Assembly: GCF_002754375.1 (NCBI RefSeq)
Contig: NZ_PEFF01000001.1
Location: forward strand, 5,721,501-5,785,500
Direction: 5' to 3'
Source of the DNA: Variovorax sp. 54
GTDB lineage: Bacteria; Pseudomonadota; Gammaproteobacteria; Burkholderiales; Burkholderiaceae_C
DNA: 64,000 nt
Part shown: positions 55,234-63,169 of the stretch, piece by piece
Position numbering within the stretch: position 1 is the stretch's first letter
Layout of the letters: each line of letters opens with the position of its first letter
Position numbers and translations under genes: made by a program
The notes under the pieces: model-generated
Told to the model about the DNA's origin: nothing
The model's database searches: none
What the model saw: the letters and a program-made list of their open reading frames with translations, nothing else

Positions 55234-56730
55234 ATGCACAAATTCGACGAGATGTATGAGCAGCTCCCCTATGCGGGCGCTGCAATCCGACAGCACTACA
55301 AGCGCTACGACCAATGGCTTGCGAAGCAACCCGGTGAGGTGATGCGATCGCGGCGTGAAGAGGCGGAATTGATTTTCCGCCGGGTCGGCATCACCTTCGC
55401 GGTGTACGGCGCCAAGGACGAGGACGGCTCCGGCACCGAGCGGTTGATCCCGTTCGACCTGCTGCCCCGGATCATTCCCTCCCACGAGTGGGAGAGCATG
55501 GAAAAGGGGCTGGTGCAACGCGTCACGGCGCTCAACCGCTTCCTGTACGACGTCTACCACGACCAGGACATCATCAAGGCCGGCATCATCCCGGCCGAGC
55601 AGATCCTGAACAACGCCCAGTTCCGCCCCGAGATGATGGGCGTGAATGTGCCGCACAACGTCTACTCGAACATCTCGGGCATCGACATCGTGCGCGCCCC
55701 CGATGCCCAGGGCAACGGCGAGTACTACGTGCTCGAAGACAACCTGCGCGTGCCCAGCGGCGTGAGCTACATGCTCGAAAACCGCAAGATGATGATGCGG
55801 CTCTTCCCCGAGCTCTTCAACCAGAACCGCATCGCGCCCGTCGCCCACTACCCCGACCTGCTGCTCGAAACGCTGCGCGCCAGCGCGCCGCCGGCCACGG
55901 CCGAGCCCACGGTGGTGGTGCTCACGCCCGGCATGTACAACAGCGCCTACTTCGAGCACGCCTTCCTGGCCCAGCAGATGGGCGTGGAGCTGGTCGAAGG
56001 CCAAGACCTGTTCGTGAAGGACGACTTCGTCTACATGCGCACCACGCGCGGCCCGGTGCGGGTCGACGTGATCTACCGCCGCGTCGACGACGACTTTCTC
56101 GACCCCGACGTGTTCCGCCCGACCTCCACGCTCGGCACGGCCGGCCTCATGCGCGCCTACCGCGCGGGCAACGTCGTCATCTGCAATGCCGTGGGCACCG
56201 GCGTGGCCGACGACAAGTCGATCTACCCGTACGTGCCGAAGATGATCGAGTTCTACCTCGGCGAGAAGCCGATTTTGAAGAACGTGCCGACCTACATGTG
56301 CCGCAACAAGGACGAGCTGCAGTACACGCTCGACAACATGAAGGACCTGGTCGTCAAGGAGGTGCACGGCGCCGGCGGCTACGGCATGCTCATCGGCCCG
56401 GCCGCCACGCAGGCCGAGATCGAAGACTTCAAGAAGGCTGTCATCGCCAAGCCCGACGGCTACATCGCCCAGCCCACGCTGAGCCTGTCGACCTCGCCGA
56501 CCTTTGTCGACGCCGGCATCGCGCCGCGCCACATCGACCTGCGCCCTTTCGTGCTCTCGGGCAGCGAGGTGCAGATGGTGCCCGGCGGCCTCACGCGCGT
56601 GGCGCTCAAGGAGGGGTCGCTGGTGGTCAACTCGTCGCAAGGCGGCGGCACCAAGGACACCTGGATTCTCGAAGCGGACCGCACGGCCAAGCCGAAGGCG
56701 GCCACGCAGTCGCAAAGCCAATCGCAGTAG
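55234..56730 (+). CDS. Circularly permuted ATP-grasp protein (type 2)
   Basis: A 498-residue stand-alone ATP-grasp enzyme (former DUF404/DUF407). N-terminal YDEMYEQLPYAGAAIRQHYK-like helices (here FDEMYEQLPYAGAAIRQHY) are followed by RRVGITFAVYG, FDLLPRIIPSHEWE, VPHNVYSNISGIDIVRAPD and EDNLRVPSGVSYMLENR. The ATP-binding lysine is Lys375 in VVKEVHGAGGYGMLIGP, with the glycine-rich loop that is missing in the fused homologue at 45930. Later LRPFVLSGSEVQMVPGGLTRVAL is typical. The protein ends in a Ser/Gln repeat (TQSQSQSQ). An AAGGAG ribosome-binding site stands upstream. The next gene encodes the partner alpha-E protein, 11 bases away. Probably forms an amide or peptide bond; the substrate is unknown. 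Confidence 0.94.
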   Translation: MHKFDEMYEQLPYAGAAIRQHYKRYDQWLAKQPGEVMRSRREEAELIFRRVGITFAVYGAKDEDGSGTERLIPFDLLPRIIPSHEWESMEKGLVQRVTALNRFLYDVYHDQDIIKAGIIPAEQILNNAQFRPEMMGVNVPHNVYSNISGIDIVRAPDAQGNGEYYVLEDNLRVPSGVSYMLENRKMMMRLFPELFNQNRIAPVAHYPDLLLETLRASAPPATAEPTVVVLTPGMYNSAYFEHAFLAQQMGVELVEGQDLFVKDDFVYMRTTRGPVRVDVIYRRVDDDFLDPDVFRPTSTLGTAGLMRAYRAGNVVICNAVGTGVADDKSIYPYVPKMIEFYLGEKPILKNVPTYMCRNKDELQYTLDNMKDLVVKEVHGAGGYGMLIGPAATQAEIEDFKKAVIAKPDGYIAQPTLSLSTSPTFVDAGIAPRHIDLRPFVLSGSEVQMVPGGLTRVALKEGSLVVNSSQGGGTKDTWILEADRTAKPKAATQSQSQSQ

Positions 56731-56741
56731 GAGCACCCACG

Positions 56742-57698
56742 ATGCTGTCCCGCACCGCAGACCACCTCTACTGGATGTCGCGCTACACCGAGCGTGCCGA
56801 GAACACGGCGCGCATGCTCGACGTCAACTACCAGACCTCGCTGCTGCCGCAGTCGGCCGAGGTCGCCAAGTACGGCTGGCAGGGCGTGCTTTCCATCAGC
56901 GAGCTGCTGCCGCTGTACAACGACAAGTACGACCACATTGCGCCCAATGAAGTCATGGAGTTCATGGTCAAGGACGAGAGCAATCCGTCGTCGATCGTCT
57001 CCTGCCTGAAGGCCGCCCGCGAGAACGCCCGCGCCGTGCGCGGCGCGCTCACCACCGAGGCCTGGGAAACGCAGAACACCACCTGGCTCGAAGTGAAGCG
57101 CATGCTGCGCGCCGGCGATTTCGAGCGCGACCCGGGGCAGTTCTTCGAATGGGTCAAGTTCCGCTCGCACCTGTCGCGTGGCGTCACGTTGGGCACCATG
57201 CTCCAAGATGAGGCGTTCTACTTCTCGCGCCTAGGCACCTTTTTGGAGCGTGCCGACAACACGGCGCGCCTGGTCGACGTGAAGTTCCACGCGCTCAACA
57301 GCGAGTTCTTCGGCGCCGCCACCGAGGAAGACCAGGAGTACGACTTCTATCACTGGAGCGCCATCTTGCGCAGCGTCTCGGCCTTCGAGGTGTACCGCAA
57401 GGTGTACCGCGACGTGATCAAGCCCGAGCGCGTGGCCGAGCTGCTGATTCTTCGCGCCGACATGCCGCGCTCGCTGCACGCGAGCCTGGCCGAGGTGGTC
57501 GCCAACCTCGCGAAGGTGCAGAACGAGCAGAGCGCCGAAACGCAACGCCGCGCCGGCAAGCTGCTGGCCGACCTGCAGTACGCGCGGGTCGACGAGATCC
57601 TGGCGACGGGCCTGCATGCCTACCTCACGCAGTTCCTCGACCGCGTGAACGAGCTGGGCGGGCGCATCAGCCAGGACTTCCTGGTGCCGGCGCACTGA
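56742..57698 (+). CDS. Alpha-E domain protein
   Basis: A 318-residue all-helical protein (former DUF403), named for its conserved glutamates. It starts MLSRTADHLYWMSRYTERAENTARMLD, with the signature YTERAEN (split here as MLSRTADHLYWMSRYTERAE). A second conserved block is FLERADNTARLVDVKFHAL. The helical core runs through RSVSAFEVYRKVYRDVIKPER to the C-terminus. It always occurs with circularly permuted ATP-grasp proteins, as here (11-base spacing), and is thought to support or modify their product; its biochemistry is unknown. Separate here, but fused in the 925-residue protein at 45930-48707. Confidence 0.94.
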   Translation: MLSRTADHLYWMSRYTERAENTARMLDVNYQTSLLPQSAEVAKYGWQGVLSISELLPLYNDKYDHIAPNEVMEFMVKDESNPSSIVSCLKAARENARAVRGALTTEAWETQNTTWLEVKRMLRAGDFERDPGQFFEWVKFRSHLSRGVTLGTMLQDEAFYFSRLGTFLERADNTARLVDVKFHALNSEFFGAATEEDQEYDFYHWSAILRSVSAFEVYRKVYRDVIKPERVAELLILRADMPRSLHASLAEVVANLAKVQNEQSAETQRRAGKLLADLQYARVDEILATGLHAYLTQFLDRVNELGGRISQDFLVPAH

Positions 57699-57802
57699 CA
57701 ACGCACCGCGTCCTGTGGGCCCCTCAAGGCCCCGGGACCTCGCGTGGCGGGCGGTAGCATTCGAGTTCGATCTCGACAAGTTGCTGACCGCAGGGAGTTC
57801 CC

Positions 57803-58408
57803 ATGAAGAAGAAATCAATGCTTGCCAACGATGGCAAGTGGATGGCCGTCGCCTTGGCGGCCGTCGTGCTGCTCGCCGGCTGCGACGAGGCCGCGTCACC
57901 GAAAGAACAAGCCTCGGCGCAGGCATCGACGGCCGTCGTCCTCGACGCTGCCACCGGATTGCGCTGGCTGCGCTGCGCCCTGGGGCAGACATGGCAGGGC
58001 GGTCGTTGCGTCGGTGAGGCCGAAGCCCTGAGCCTGATGGACGCACAGGAGCGCGTGCAGGCGCTCAACGTGAAGGGCCATGAAGGCATCTCGCAATGGC
58101 GGTTGCCGACCGTCGTGGAACTGGCGGCGCTGCGGCGTTGCGACCATGGCCTGGTCGACGAGCAGTTCACGCTCGAACTGAGCCCCGAAAAGGAGCCCGT
58201 CACCGTGCCGCGATGGTGCGCCCGCGAAACCTCCGTTCCCACCATCGACAGTGCACGCTTTCCCGACACGCCGCTGGTCAAGTTCTGGTCGGGCTCGGGC
58301 AGCGAGGCCGCGCAGCACTTCTACGCCGTGGACTTCAGCAATGCCTGGATCGGCCTGAACGAAGCGGCCGAGGCCGCCCACGCGGTGCGGCCGGTGGCCG
58401 ATCGCTGA
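57803..58408 (+). CDS. DUF1566/Lcl-type lipoprotein
   Basis: A 201-residue lipoprotein. The leader KWMAVALAAVVLLAGC ends in a standard lipobox. The domain begins VVLDAATGLRWLRCALGQTW, with QWRLPTVVELAALR and, near the end, FWSGSGSEAAQHFYAVDFSNAW, the pattern of Lcl C-terminal/DUF1566 domains, which are calcium-binding-like C-type lectin folds in surface proteins. Cysteines in LRCALGQ, GGRCVGE, LRRCDHG and PRWCARE may form two disulphides. An AGGGAG ribosome-binding site precedes the ATG. It is convergent with the phosphoethanolamine-transferase-like gene. Function unknown. Confidence 0.88.
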   Translation: MKKKSMLANDGKWMAVALAAVVLLAGCDEAASPKEQASAQASTAVVLDAATGLRWLRCALGQTWQGGRCVGEAEALSLMDAQERVQALNVKGHEGISQWRLPTVVELAALRRCDHGLVDEQFTLELSPEKEPVTVPRWCARETSVPTIDSARFPDTPLVKFWSGSGSEAAQHFYAVDFSNAWIGLNEAAEAAHAVRPVADR

Positions 58409-58421
58409 CCTTCAGCTGCTT

Positions 58422-60137
58422 CTACTTCGAGAACGACTCGACTGCCACCGGAATCTCCGGCGCCCGCCACTGGTAGCTGTCGCCCAGCACATTGCGCTCG
58501 GCCTTCTGCCCACTCCAACGGATGCCCAGCAGGTCCATCAGGCTCCAGCCCGTCCAGTCCGCGCGGAAGGGCTGCTGCGTGGCGGCGCCGGTGGGCAGCG
58601 GCTCGTGGTTGCGCCAGACGATGGCCGGGATGCGATAGCCCGAGGCGGTGGCGGGGCTGTGGCCTGCGCGGTCGCTGCCGTGGCCGACCTCCTGGCCGTG
58701 GTCCGACAGGTACATCCAGGCGCGGTAGTCGTCCGGCTTGCCTGTGTTGCGGGTCTGCTGCAGCAGCTCCGACACCACGAAGTCGTGGTACAGCAGCGCG
58801 GCGTCGTACTGCTGGCGGAAGTGCCGCACCCAGGCCGAGCGGCCGTTCTTCACAAGGCCGGTTTCTATCGCATCGACGTTGTCGTCGAAGGGGTTGGCGT
58901 TCTCTGGAAAGCGCAGGCTGTAGTGCGGGTGCGCGCCCATCAGGTGGACCACGATGAGCTTTCGTTCGGTGCTCGTGTCGGCAAAGGCTTCCTGCACGCA
59001 GTCGAGGATCTCGCCGTCGAGCGAGGCGCTGGCGCGGCCCGGCGTGCGGTTCACCATGTCGACCACGTCGGCATAGCGTGCGTGCTCCTGCTCGATGGCC
59101 AGGTCGTCGTGGTTGCTGATCCACCAGACCTTGTAGCCGGCGGCGCGCGCCAGGGCGAGCAGGTGGGGCGGGTTCCCGGCGTTCCCGTTGTTCCCGCTGT
59201 TCCCATTGGCGGGCTGGCCGAAATGGAACATGTTGCGCAGCGCGGGCAGGGTGCTTGCGTCCACTGACCACGCGTTCTGCAGCACGGCCATGCGATCACC
59301 TTCCTGCGCCTTGTGCGCCTGCAGGCGCGGCGTGGTCGGGCGGCCGTAGCCGTACAGGCCCATGTTGTCGCGGTTGATGCTGTCGGTGATGACGAGCACG
59401 ACCGTGGACGGCCCTTCGCGCGAGAACACCGGTGCGATCTGCCGGGCTTGCGCCAGCTGCGCATCGCGGGTTTCTTCCTGGCCAGCCCAGGCGGCGCGCT
59501 GGTCCTGCAGCGACTGCGACCACTGGGTCCAGAAGACGACCGGGTGCAGCCGGCGCCAGGGTTTGCTCACATAGGCCACGCAGGCCGCGAGCAGGATCAG
59601 GAGCAGCAGCGAGCGCACCCAGAACGGCCGCCGCGCACGCGGCGCCGTGGCACCGCGCCGCGCGAACAGGCCCGCCACCACGCCTGCCGCCACAAGCGCG
59701 GCCGACCAGACGACGGCGGAGCGCCAGTGCATGCGGAGGTACTCGGCGCTTTCGCGCGCGTTGGTGTTGGCCGCCGCGCCCAGCACCATGGCGCTGTCGG
59801 GTGCGGCCTGGTAGGTGTCGAGCAGATAGGCGCGGACCACGGCGTCGAGCCCGAAGCCCATGACCCAGAGCCACACCAGCGCCGTGCGCCAGCGCCGCAG
59901 GCGCGCGCTGTGCAGCGGCCACAGCAGCCAGAGCACCGGGGGCGCGGCGAGCACCGCGAGCTGGGCGATGCGGCGGCCGTCGTGGCCCAGGGCAATGAGT
60001 GCCAGCAGCGTGACGCCGACCACGCCAAAGGCCAGCAGGGCGCTGGAAGAGTGACGCGGGGCGTCGATGTGGGGATGTGTCAAACGCGGCGTGGGGAGGT
60101 CGAAGGCGGGCGAATTCTGCCCCGCACCCCGCCGCAA
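58422..60137 (-). CDS. Phosphoethanolamine transferase-like membrane sulfatase-fold enzyme
   Basis: A 571-residue inner-membrane protein with about four to five N-terminal helices (about 33-190) and a periplasmic alkaline-phosphatase-like domain. Metal and catalytic motifs: VLVITDSINRDNMGLYGYGRPTTPRL (first part VLVITDSINRDNMGLYGYG), VVHLMGAHPHYSLRFP and YLSDHGQEVGHGSDRAGH. In EptA-like enzymes the first motif is GET or GES(T), with Thr as nucleophile and Glu as metal ligand. Here the aligned residues are Thr251-Asp252-Ser253, which would make Ser253 the nucleophile. A Gly/Asn run (NGNSGNNGNAGN) marks a flexible loop. It may modify lipid A, another glycolipid or a glycan. The distal start could be later than 60137. 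Confidence 0.85.
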   Translation of the reverse strand: MRRGAGQNSPAFDLPTPRLTHPHIDAPRHSSSALLAFGVVGVTLLALIALGHDGRRIAQLAVLAAPPVLWLLWPLHSARLRRWRTALVWLWVMGFGLDAVVRAYLLDTYQAAPDSAMVLGAAANTNARESAEYLRMHWRSAVVWSAALVAAGVVAGLFARRGATAPRARRPFWVRSLLLLILLAACVAYVSKPWRRLHPVVFWTQWSQSLQDQRAAWAGQEETRDAQLAQARQIAPVFSREGPSTVVLVITDSINRDNMGLYGYGRPTTPRLQAHKAQEGDRMAVLQNAWSVDASTLPALRNMFHFGQPANGNSGNNGNAGNPPHLLALARAAGYKVWWISNHDDLAIEQEHARYADVVDMVNRTPGRASASLDGEILDCVQEAFADTSTERKLIVVHLMGAHPHYSLRFPENANPFDDNVDAIETGLVKNGRSAWVRHFRQQYDAALLYHDFVVSELLQQTRNTGKPDDYRAWMYLSDHGQEVGHGSDRAGHSPATASGYRIPAIVWRNHEPLPTGAATQQPFRADWTGWSLMDLLGIRWSGQKAERNVLGDSYQWRAPEIPVAVESFSK

Positions 60138-60283
60138 CAGCGTCAGTGTCCCGACCTTGGCGGGGTCTTTGAGGCACGCCTCAGGGATATCCCGGCGGAA
60201 CTTATTCGCGCTCAGCGTCCCAGAGGGGGCTTCGACCGGCGTTTGCCGAACCTCCGTGTCTTCTTGAAAGGAACCCTCGCCCC

Positions 60284-60748
60284 ATGGCCCGATTCAGCCG
60301 CCGACTGCCCGCGCTCCTGCTCGCATTCTTCTTCTCGTGGATGGTGCTGCCATCCGCCTTTGCCGCGCAGCCGCAGATGGTCAGTGTCGCGGTCAAGACC
60401 CTGAACATGCGCACTGCCCCCAGCCAGCGCGCCGAGGCGCACTGGACGGTGAGCCGGGGTTATCCGCTGCGCGTGATCGGCCGCAAGGGCGACTGGCTGC
60501 GGGTCACTGATTTCGAGAACGACAAGGCCTGGGTCTTCCGTTCGATGACGAACAAGACGCCGCACCACGTCGTGAAGGCGAAGACCGCGCAGTTGCGCCG
60601 CGCACCCGGCGCGCGCAGCCCGGTCGTGAAGAAGGCCGTGTACGGCGACGTGCTGCGCACCCTCGAGCGCCGCGGTGATTGGGTGAAAGTGCGCCATGAA
60701 GGCGGCACCACCGGCTGGGTGCTGAAGCGCTCCCTCTGGGGCTGGTGA
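60284..60748 (+). CDS. Secreted protein with two SH3b domains
   Basis: A 154-residue exported protein. Signal peptide: MARFSRRLPALLLAFFFSW (cleavage near AFAAQ). Two bacterial SH3-like repeats follow. The first starts VSVAVKTLNMRTAPSQRAEAHW and contains GRKGDWLRVTDFENDKAWVF; the second starts VVKAKTAQLRRAPGARSPVV and contains RRGDWVKVRHEGGTTGWVLKR. These bind peptidoglycan peptides or metals in other proteins. GAAAGGAACC before the ATG is the ribosome-binding site. It is convergent with glpK. Confidence 0.9.
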   Translation: MARFSRRLPALLLAFFFSWMVLPSAFAAQPQMVSVAVKTLNMRTAPSQRAEAHWTVSRGYPLRVIGRKGDWLRVTDFENDKAWVFRSMTNKTPHHVVKAKTAQLRRAPGARSPVVKKAVYGDVLRTLERRGDWVKVRHEGGTTGWVLKRSLWGW

Positions 60749-60760
60749 AGCGGAGGGCGC

Positions 60761-62257
60761 TCAGGTCGCGGTAGCCTGGCGCACCGCGCGCTCCCAGCGC
60801 GCCATCGATTCCTCGGCCTGCGCGCGGCCCATGGTCGGCATGAAGCGGCGTTCGATCTTCCACAGCTTCGAGAGCTGGCGCGCATCGGTGTAGACGCCGG
60901 TCGACAGCCCTGCGAGGTAGGCCGCGCCCAGCGCGGTGGTCTCGACCACCTCGGGCCGCACCACCGGAATGCCCAGCAGATCGGCCTGGAACTGCATCAG
61001 CAGGTCGTTCACGCTCGCGCCGCCGTCCACGCGCAGCTCGGCCACGGGCTTGCCGCCCGCGGCCACGGCGTCGCGGCTCATGGCTTGCAGCAGCGCGGCA
61101 CTTTGATAAGCGATGCTTTCCAGCGCGGCGCGCGCGATGTGCGCGACCGTGGTGCCGCGCGTGAGGCCGGTGATCGTGCCGCGCGCGTCCGCGTCCCAGT
61201 ACGGCGCGCCCAGGCCGGTGAAGGCCGGCACCATCATCACGCCGCCCGCGTCGGGCACGCTCTCGGCGAGCGACTGCACCTCGGCGCTGCCCTTGATGGC
61301 CTTGAGGCCATCGCGCAGCCACTGCACCACCGCGCCGCCGACGAACACGCTGCCTTCCATCGCGTACTGCGGGGTCGCGTCGGTCTGCGCGGCGCTGGTC
61401 ACGAGCAGGCCGTTCTGCGAGGGCTGGAAGGCCGCGCCCGTGTGCATCAGCAAGAAGCAGCCGGTGCCGTAAGTGTTCTTGGCCATGCCGGCCTCGAAGC
61501 AGGCCTGGCCGAAGAGGGCGCTCTGCTGGTCGCCCGCCACGCCGCCGATGGGCAGCGTGTGGCCGAGCAGCGCGGCATCGGTGTCGGCAAAGTGCGAGCT
61601 CGACGGCTGCACCTTCGGCAGCAGCGCGGCGGGGATCTTCAGCGCGGCGAGCAGGTCGGCGTCCCATTCGTTCGTGTGCACGTTGAACAGCATGGTGCGC
61701 GAGGCGTTGCTCACGTCGGTCACGTGCGCCTTGCCGCCGGTGAGCTGCCACATGAGCCAGCTGTCGACCGTGCCGAAGGCCAGTTCGCCGCGTTCGGCCT
61801 GGGCACGCGCGCCGGGCACGTTGTCGAGCAGCCAGCGCAGCTTGGTGCCCGAGAAGTACGCGTCGATGACGAGGCCTGTCTTCTCGCGGATGGTGTCGGT
61901 CAGGCCCTGCTCGCGCAGCTGTGCGCACAGCGGTTCGGCGCGGCGGTCCTGCCAGACGATGGCGTGGTGCACGGGCTGGCCGGTGGCGCGGTTCCACAGC
62001 ACGGTGGTCTCGCGCTGGTTGGTGATGCCGATGGCGTGGATGTCGGTGGGCTGCAGCTTGGCCTTGGCCAGCACCTCGCGCGCGGTGGCGAGCTGGCTGC
62101 GCCAGATTTCCATCGGGTCGTGCTCGACCCAGCCCGGCTGCGGGTAGATCTGCGTGAGTTCCTTCTGGGCGATGGCGACGATGCGGCCTTCGCGGTCGAA
62201 CACGATGCTGCGCGAGCTGGAGGTGCCTTGGTCGAGGGCGAGCAGGTAGGTGGTCAT
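60761..62257 (-). CDS. glpK: Glycerol kinase
   Basis: Phosphorylates glycerol to sn-glycerol-3-phosphate; 498 residues, the usual length. The ATG at 62257 starts [21 protein letters not shown], the ATPase phosphate-1 motif. Glycerol-binding residues lie in [14 protein letters not shown] and the WQDRRAE segment; [15 protein letters not shown] and [14 protein letters not shown] are family signatures, and the C-terminal part has [20 protein letters not shown] and [19 protein letters not shown]. It lies 19 bases downstream of glpR, transcribed with it. No glpF aquaporin gene is nearby in the window. Confidence 0.97.
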   Translation of the reverse strand: MTTYLLALDQGTSSSRSIVFDREGRIVAIAQKELTQIYPQPGWVEHDPMEIWRSQLATAREVLAKAKLQPTDIHAIGITNQRETTVLWNRATGQPVHHAIVWQDRRAEPLCAQLREQGLTDTIREKTGLVIDAYFSGTKLRWLLDNVPGARAQAERGELAFGTVDSWLMWQLTGGKAHVTDVSNASRTMLFNVHTNEWDADLLAALKIPAALLPKVQPSSSHFADTDAALLGHTLPIGGVAGDQQSALFGQACFEAGMAKNTYGTGCFLLMHTGAAFQPSQNGLLVTSAAQTDATPQYAMEGSVFVGGAVVQWLRDGLKAIKGSAEVQSLAESVPDAGGVMMVPAFTGLGAPYWDADARGTITGLTRGTTVAHIARAALESIAYQSAALLQAMSRDAVAAGGKPVAELRVDGGASVNDLLMQFQADLLGIPVVRPEVVETTALGAAYLAGLSTGVYTDARQLSKLWKIERRFMPTMGRAQAEESMARWERAVRQATAT

Positions 62258-62276
62258 TCGGTGGATGTTTCTGGAA

Positions 62277-63047
62277 TCAGATGTCGCGCGCGATTTCCAG
62301 CCGCACCTGCGCGGCATGCAGCAGGTCGGGAAACGGCGGCGGCGGCGCGGCGTCGGTGAACAGGCGATCAATCTGCGAGAGCGTGCCCAGCTCGATCATC
62401 GCCGGCCGGTTGAACTTGCTCGCGTCGGCCGCCAGCCACACCTCGCGCGCCTGGGCAATGATGGTCTGCGCGACCTTCACCTCGCGCAGGTCGAAGTCGC
62501 GCAGCGAGCCGTCGACCTCGATGCTCGACACGCCGATGAGCGCGATGTCGACCTTGAACTGGCGGATGAAGTCGATGGTGGCCTCGCCCACCACGGCGCG
62601 GTCGCGCGGGCGCACCGAGCCGCCGGCCACGATCACCTCGCAGGCCGTGTTGCCGCTGAGGATGGTCGCCACGTTCAGGTTGTTGGTGATCACGCGCAGG
62701 CCCGTGTGGCGCATCAGCGCCTTGGCGATGGCCTCGGTGGTGGTGCCGATGTTCAGGATCAGCGAGCAGTCGTTGGGCACCAGCTCGGCCACGCGGCGCG
62801 CGATGCGCGCTTTGCCGTCGGCGTTGAGCGTTTCGCGCTGCTGGTAGCCGATGTTCTCGGTGGTCGAACTGGGCACGCGCACGCCGCCGTGGAAGCGCGT
62901 CAGCAAGCCCGCATCGGCCAGCCGCTGCACGTCGCGGCGCACGGTCTGCAGCGTCACGCCCAGCATGTCGGCGAGCTGTTCGACGGTGACGGAGCCGCGC
63001 GCGCGCACGGTGTCGAGGAGGTTGATCTGGCGCGGGTTGGAGTTCAC
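62277..63047 (-). CDS. glpR: DeoR-family regulator GlpR
   Basis: A 256-residue DeoR-family repressor. The helix-turn-helix reads [37 protein letters not shown] (key part [17 protein letters not shown]). The sugar-phosphate-binding domain follows with [27 protein letters not shown] and [20 protein letters not shown]. Position between glpK and the divergent glpD identifies the glycerol-3-phosphate-responsive repressor. It probably binds the tandem AAAACGAA sites in the intergenic region. Confidence 0.93.
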   Translation of the reverse strand: MNSNPRQINLLDTVRARGSVTVEQLADMLGVTLQTVRRDVQRLADAGLLTRFHGGVRVPSSTTENIGYQQRETLNADGKARIARRVAELVPNDCSLILNIGTTTEAIAKALMRHTGLRVITNNLNVATILSGNTACEVIVAGGSVRPRDRAVVGEATIDFIRQFKVDIALIGVSSIEVDGSLRDFDLREVKVAQTIIAQAREVWLAADASKFNRPAMIELGTLSQIDRLFTDAAPPPPFPDLLHAAQVRLEIARDI

Positions 63048-63103
63048 AGGGGCGTCGTGGAGGGCGGAAAGACTGGGGTCGAGGGTACAGGCCGCGTCAC
63101 TTT

Positions 63104-63121
63104 AAAACGAAAGAAAACGAA
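63104..63121 (+). promoter_or_regulatory. Tandem AAAACGAA repeats, candidate GlpR operator
   Basis: Two AAAACGAA units start 10 bases apart (63104-63111 and 63114-63121), placing them on the same DNA face. On the other strand they read TTCGTTTT. DeoR-family repressors often bind tandem short repeats of this type. They lie in the glpR/glpD intergenic region, 49 bases before the chosen glpD start, in an A-rich stretch suited to a promoter. Confidence 0.55.
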
Positions 63122-63169
63122 TCCGAGTAAGGGAAAACTCGGAGGAAAATCGCGCCAAAAGGAATCCAA

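Noticed and set aside
57699..57760. Rho-independent terminator after the alpha-E gene
   Set aside because: GGGCC/GGCCC can form a short stem around 57717-57737, but there is no T-run and the loop is short. The evidence is too weak to list.
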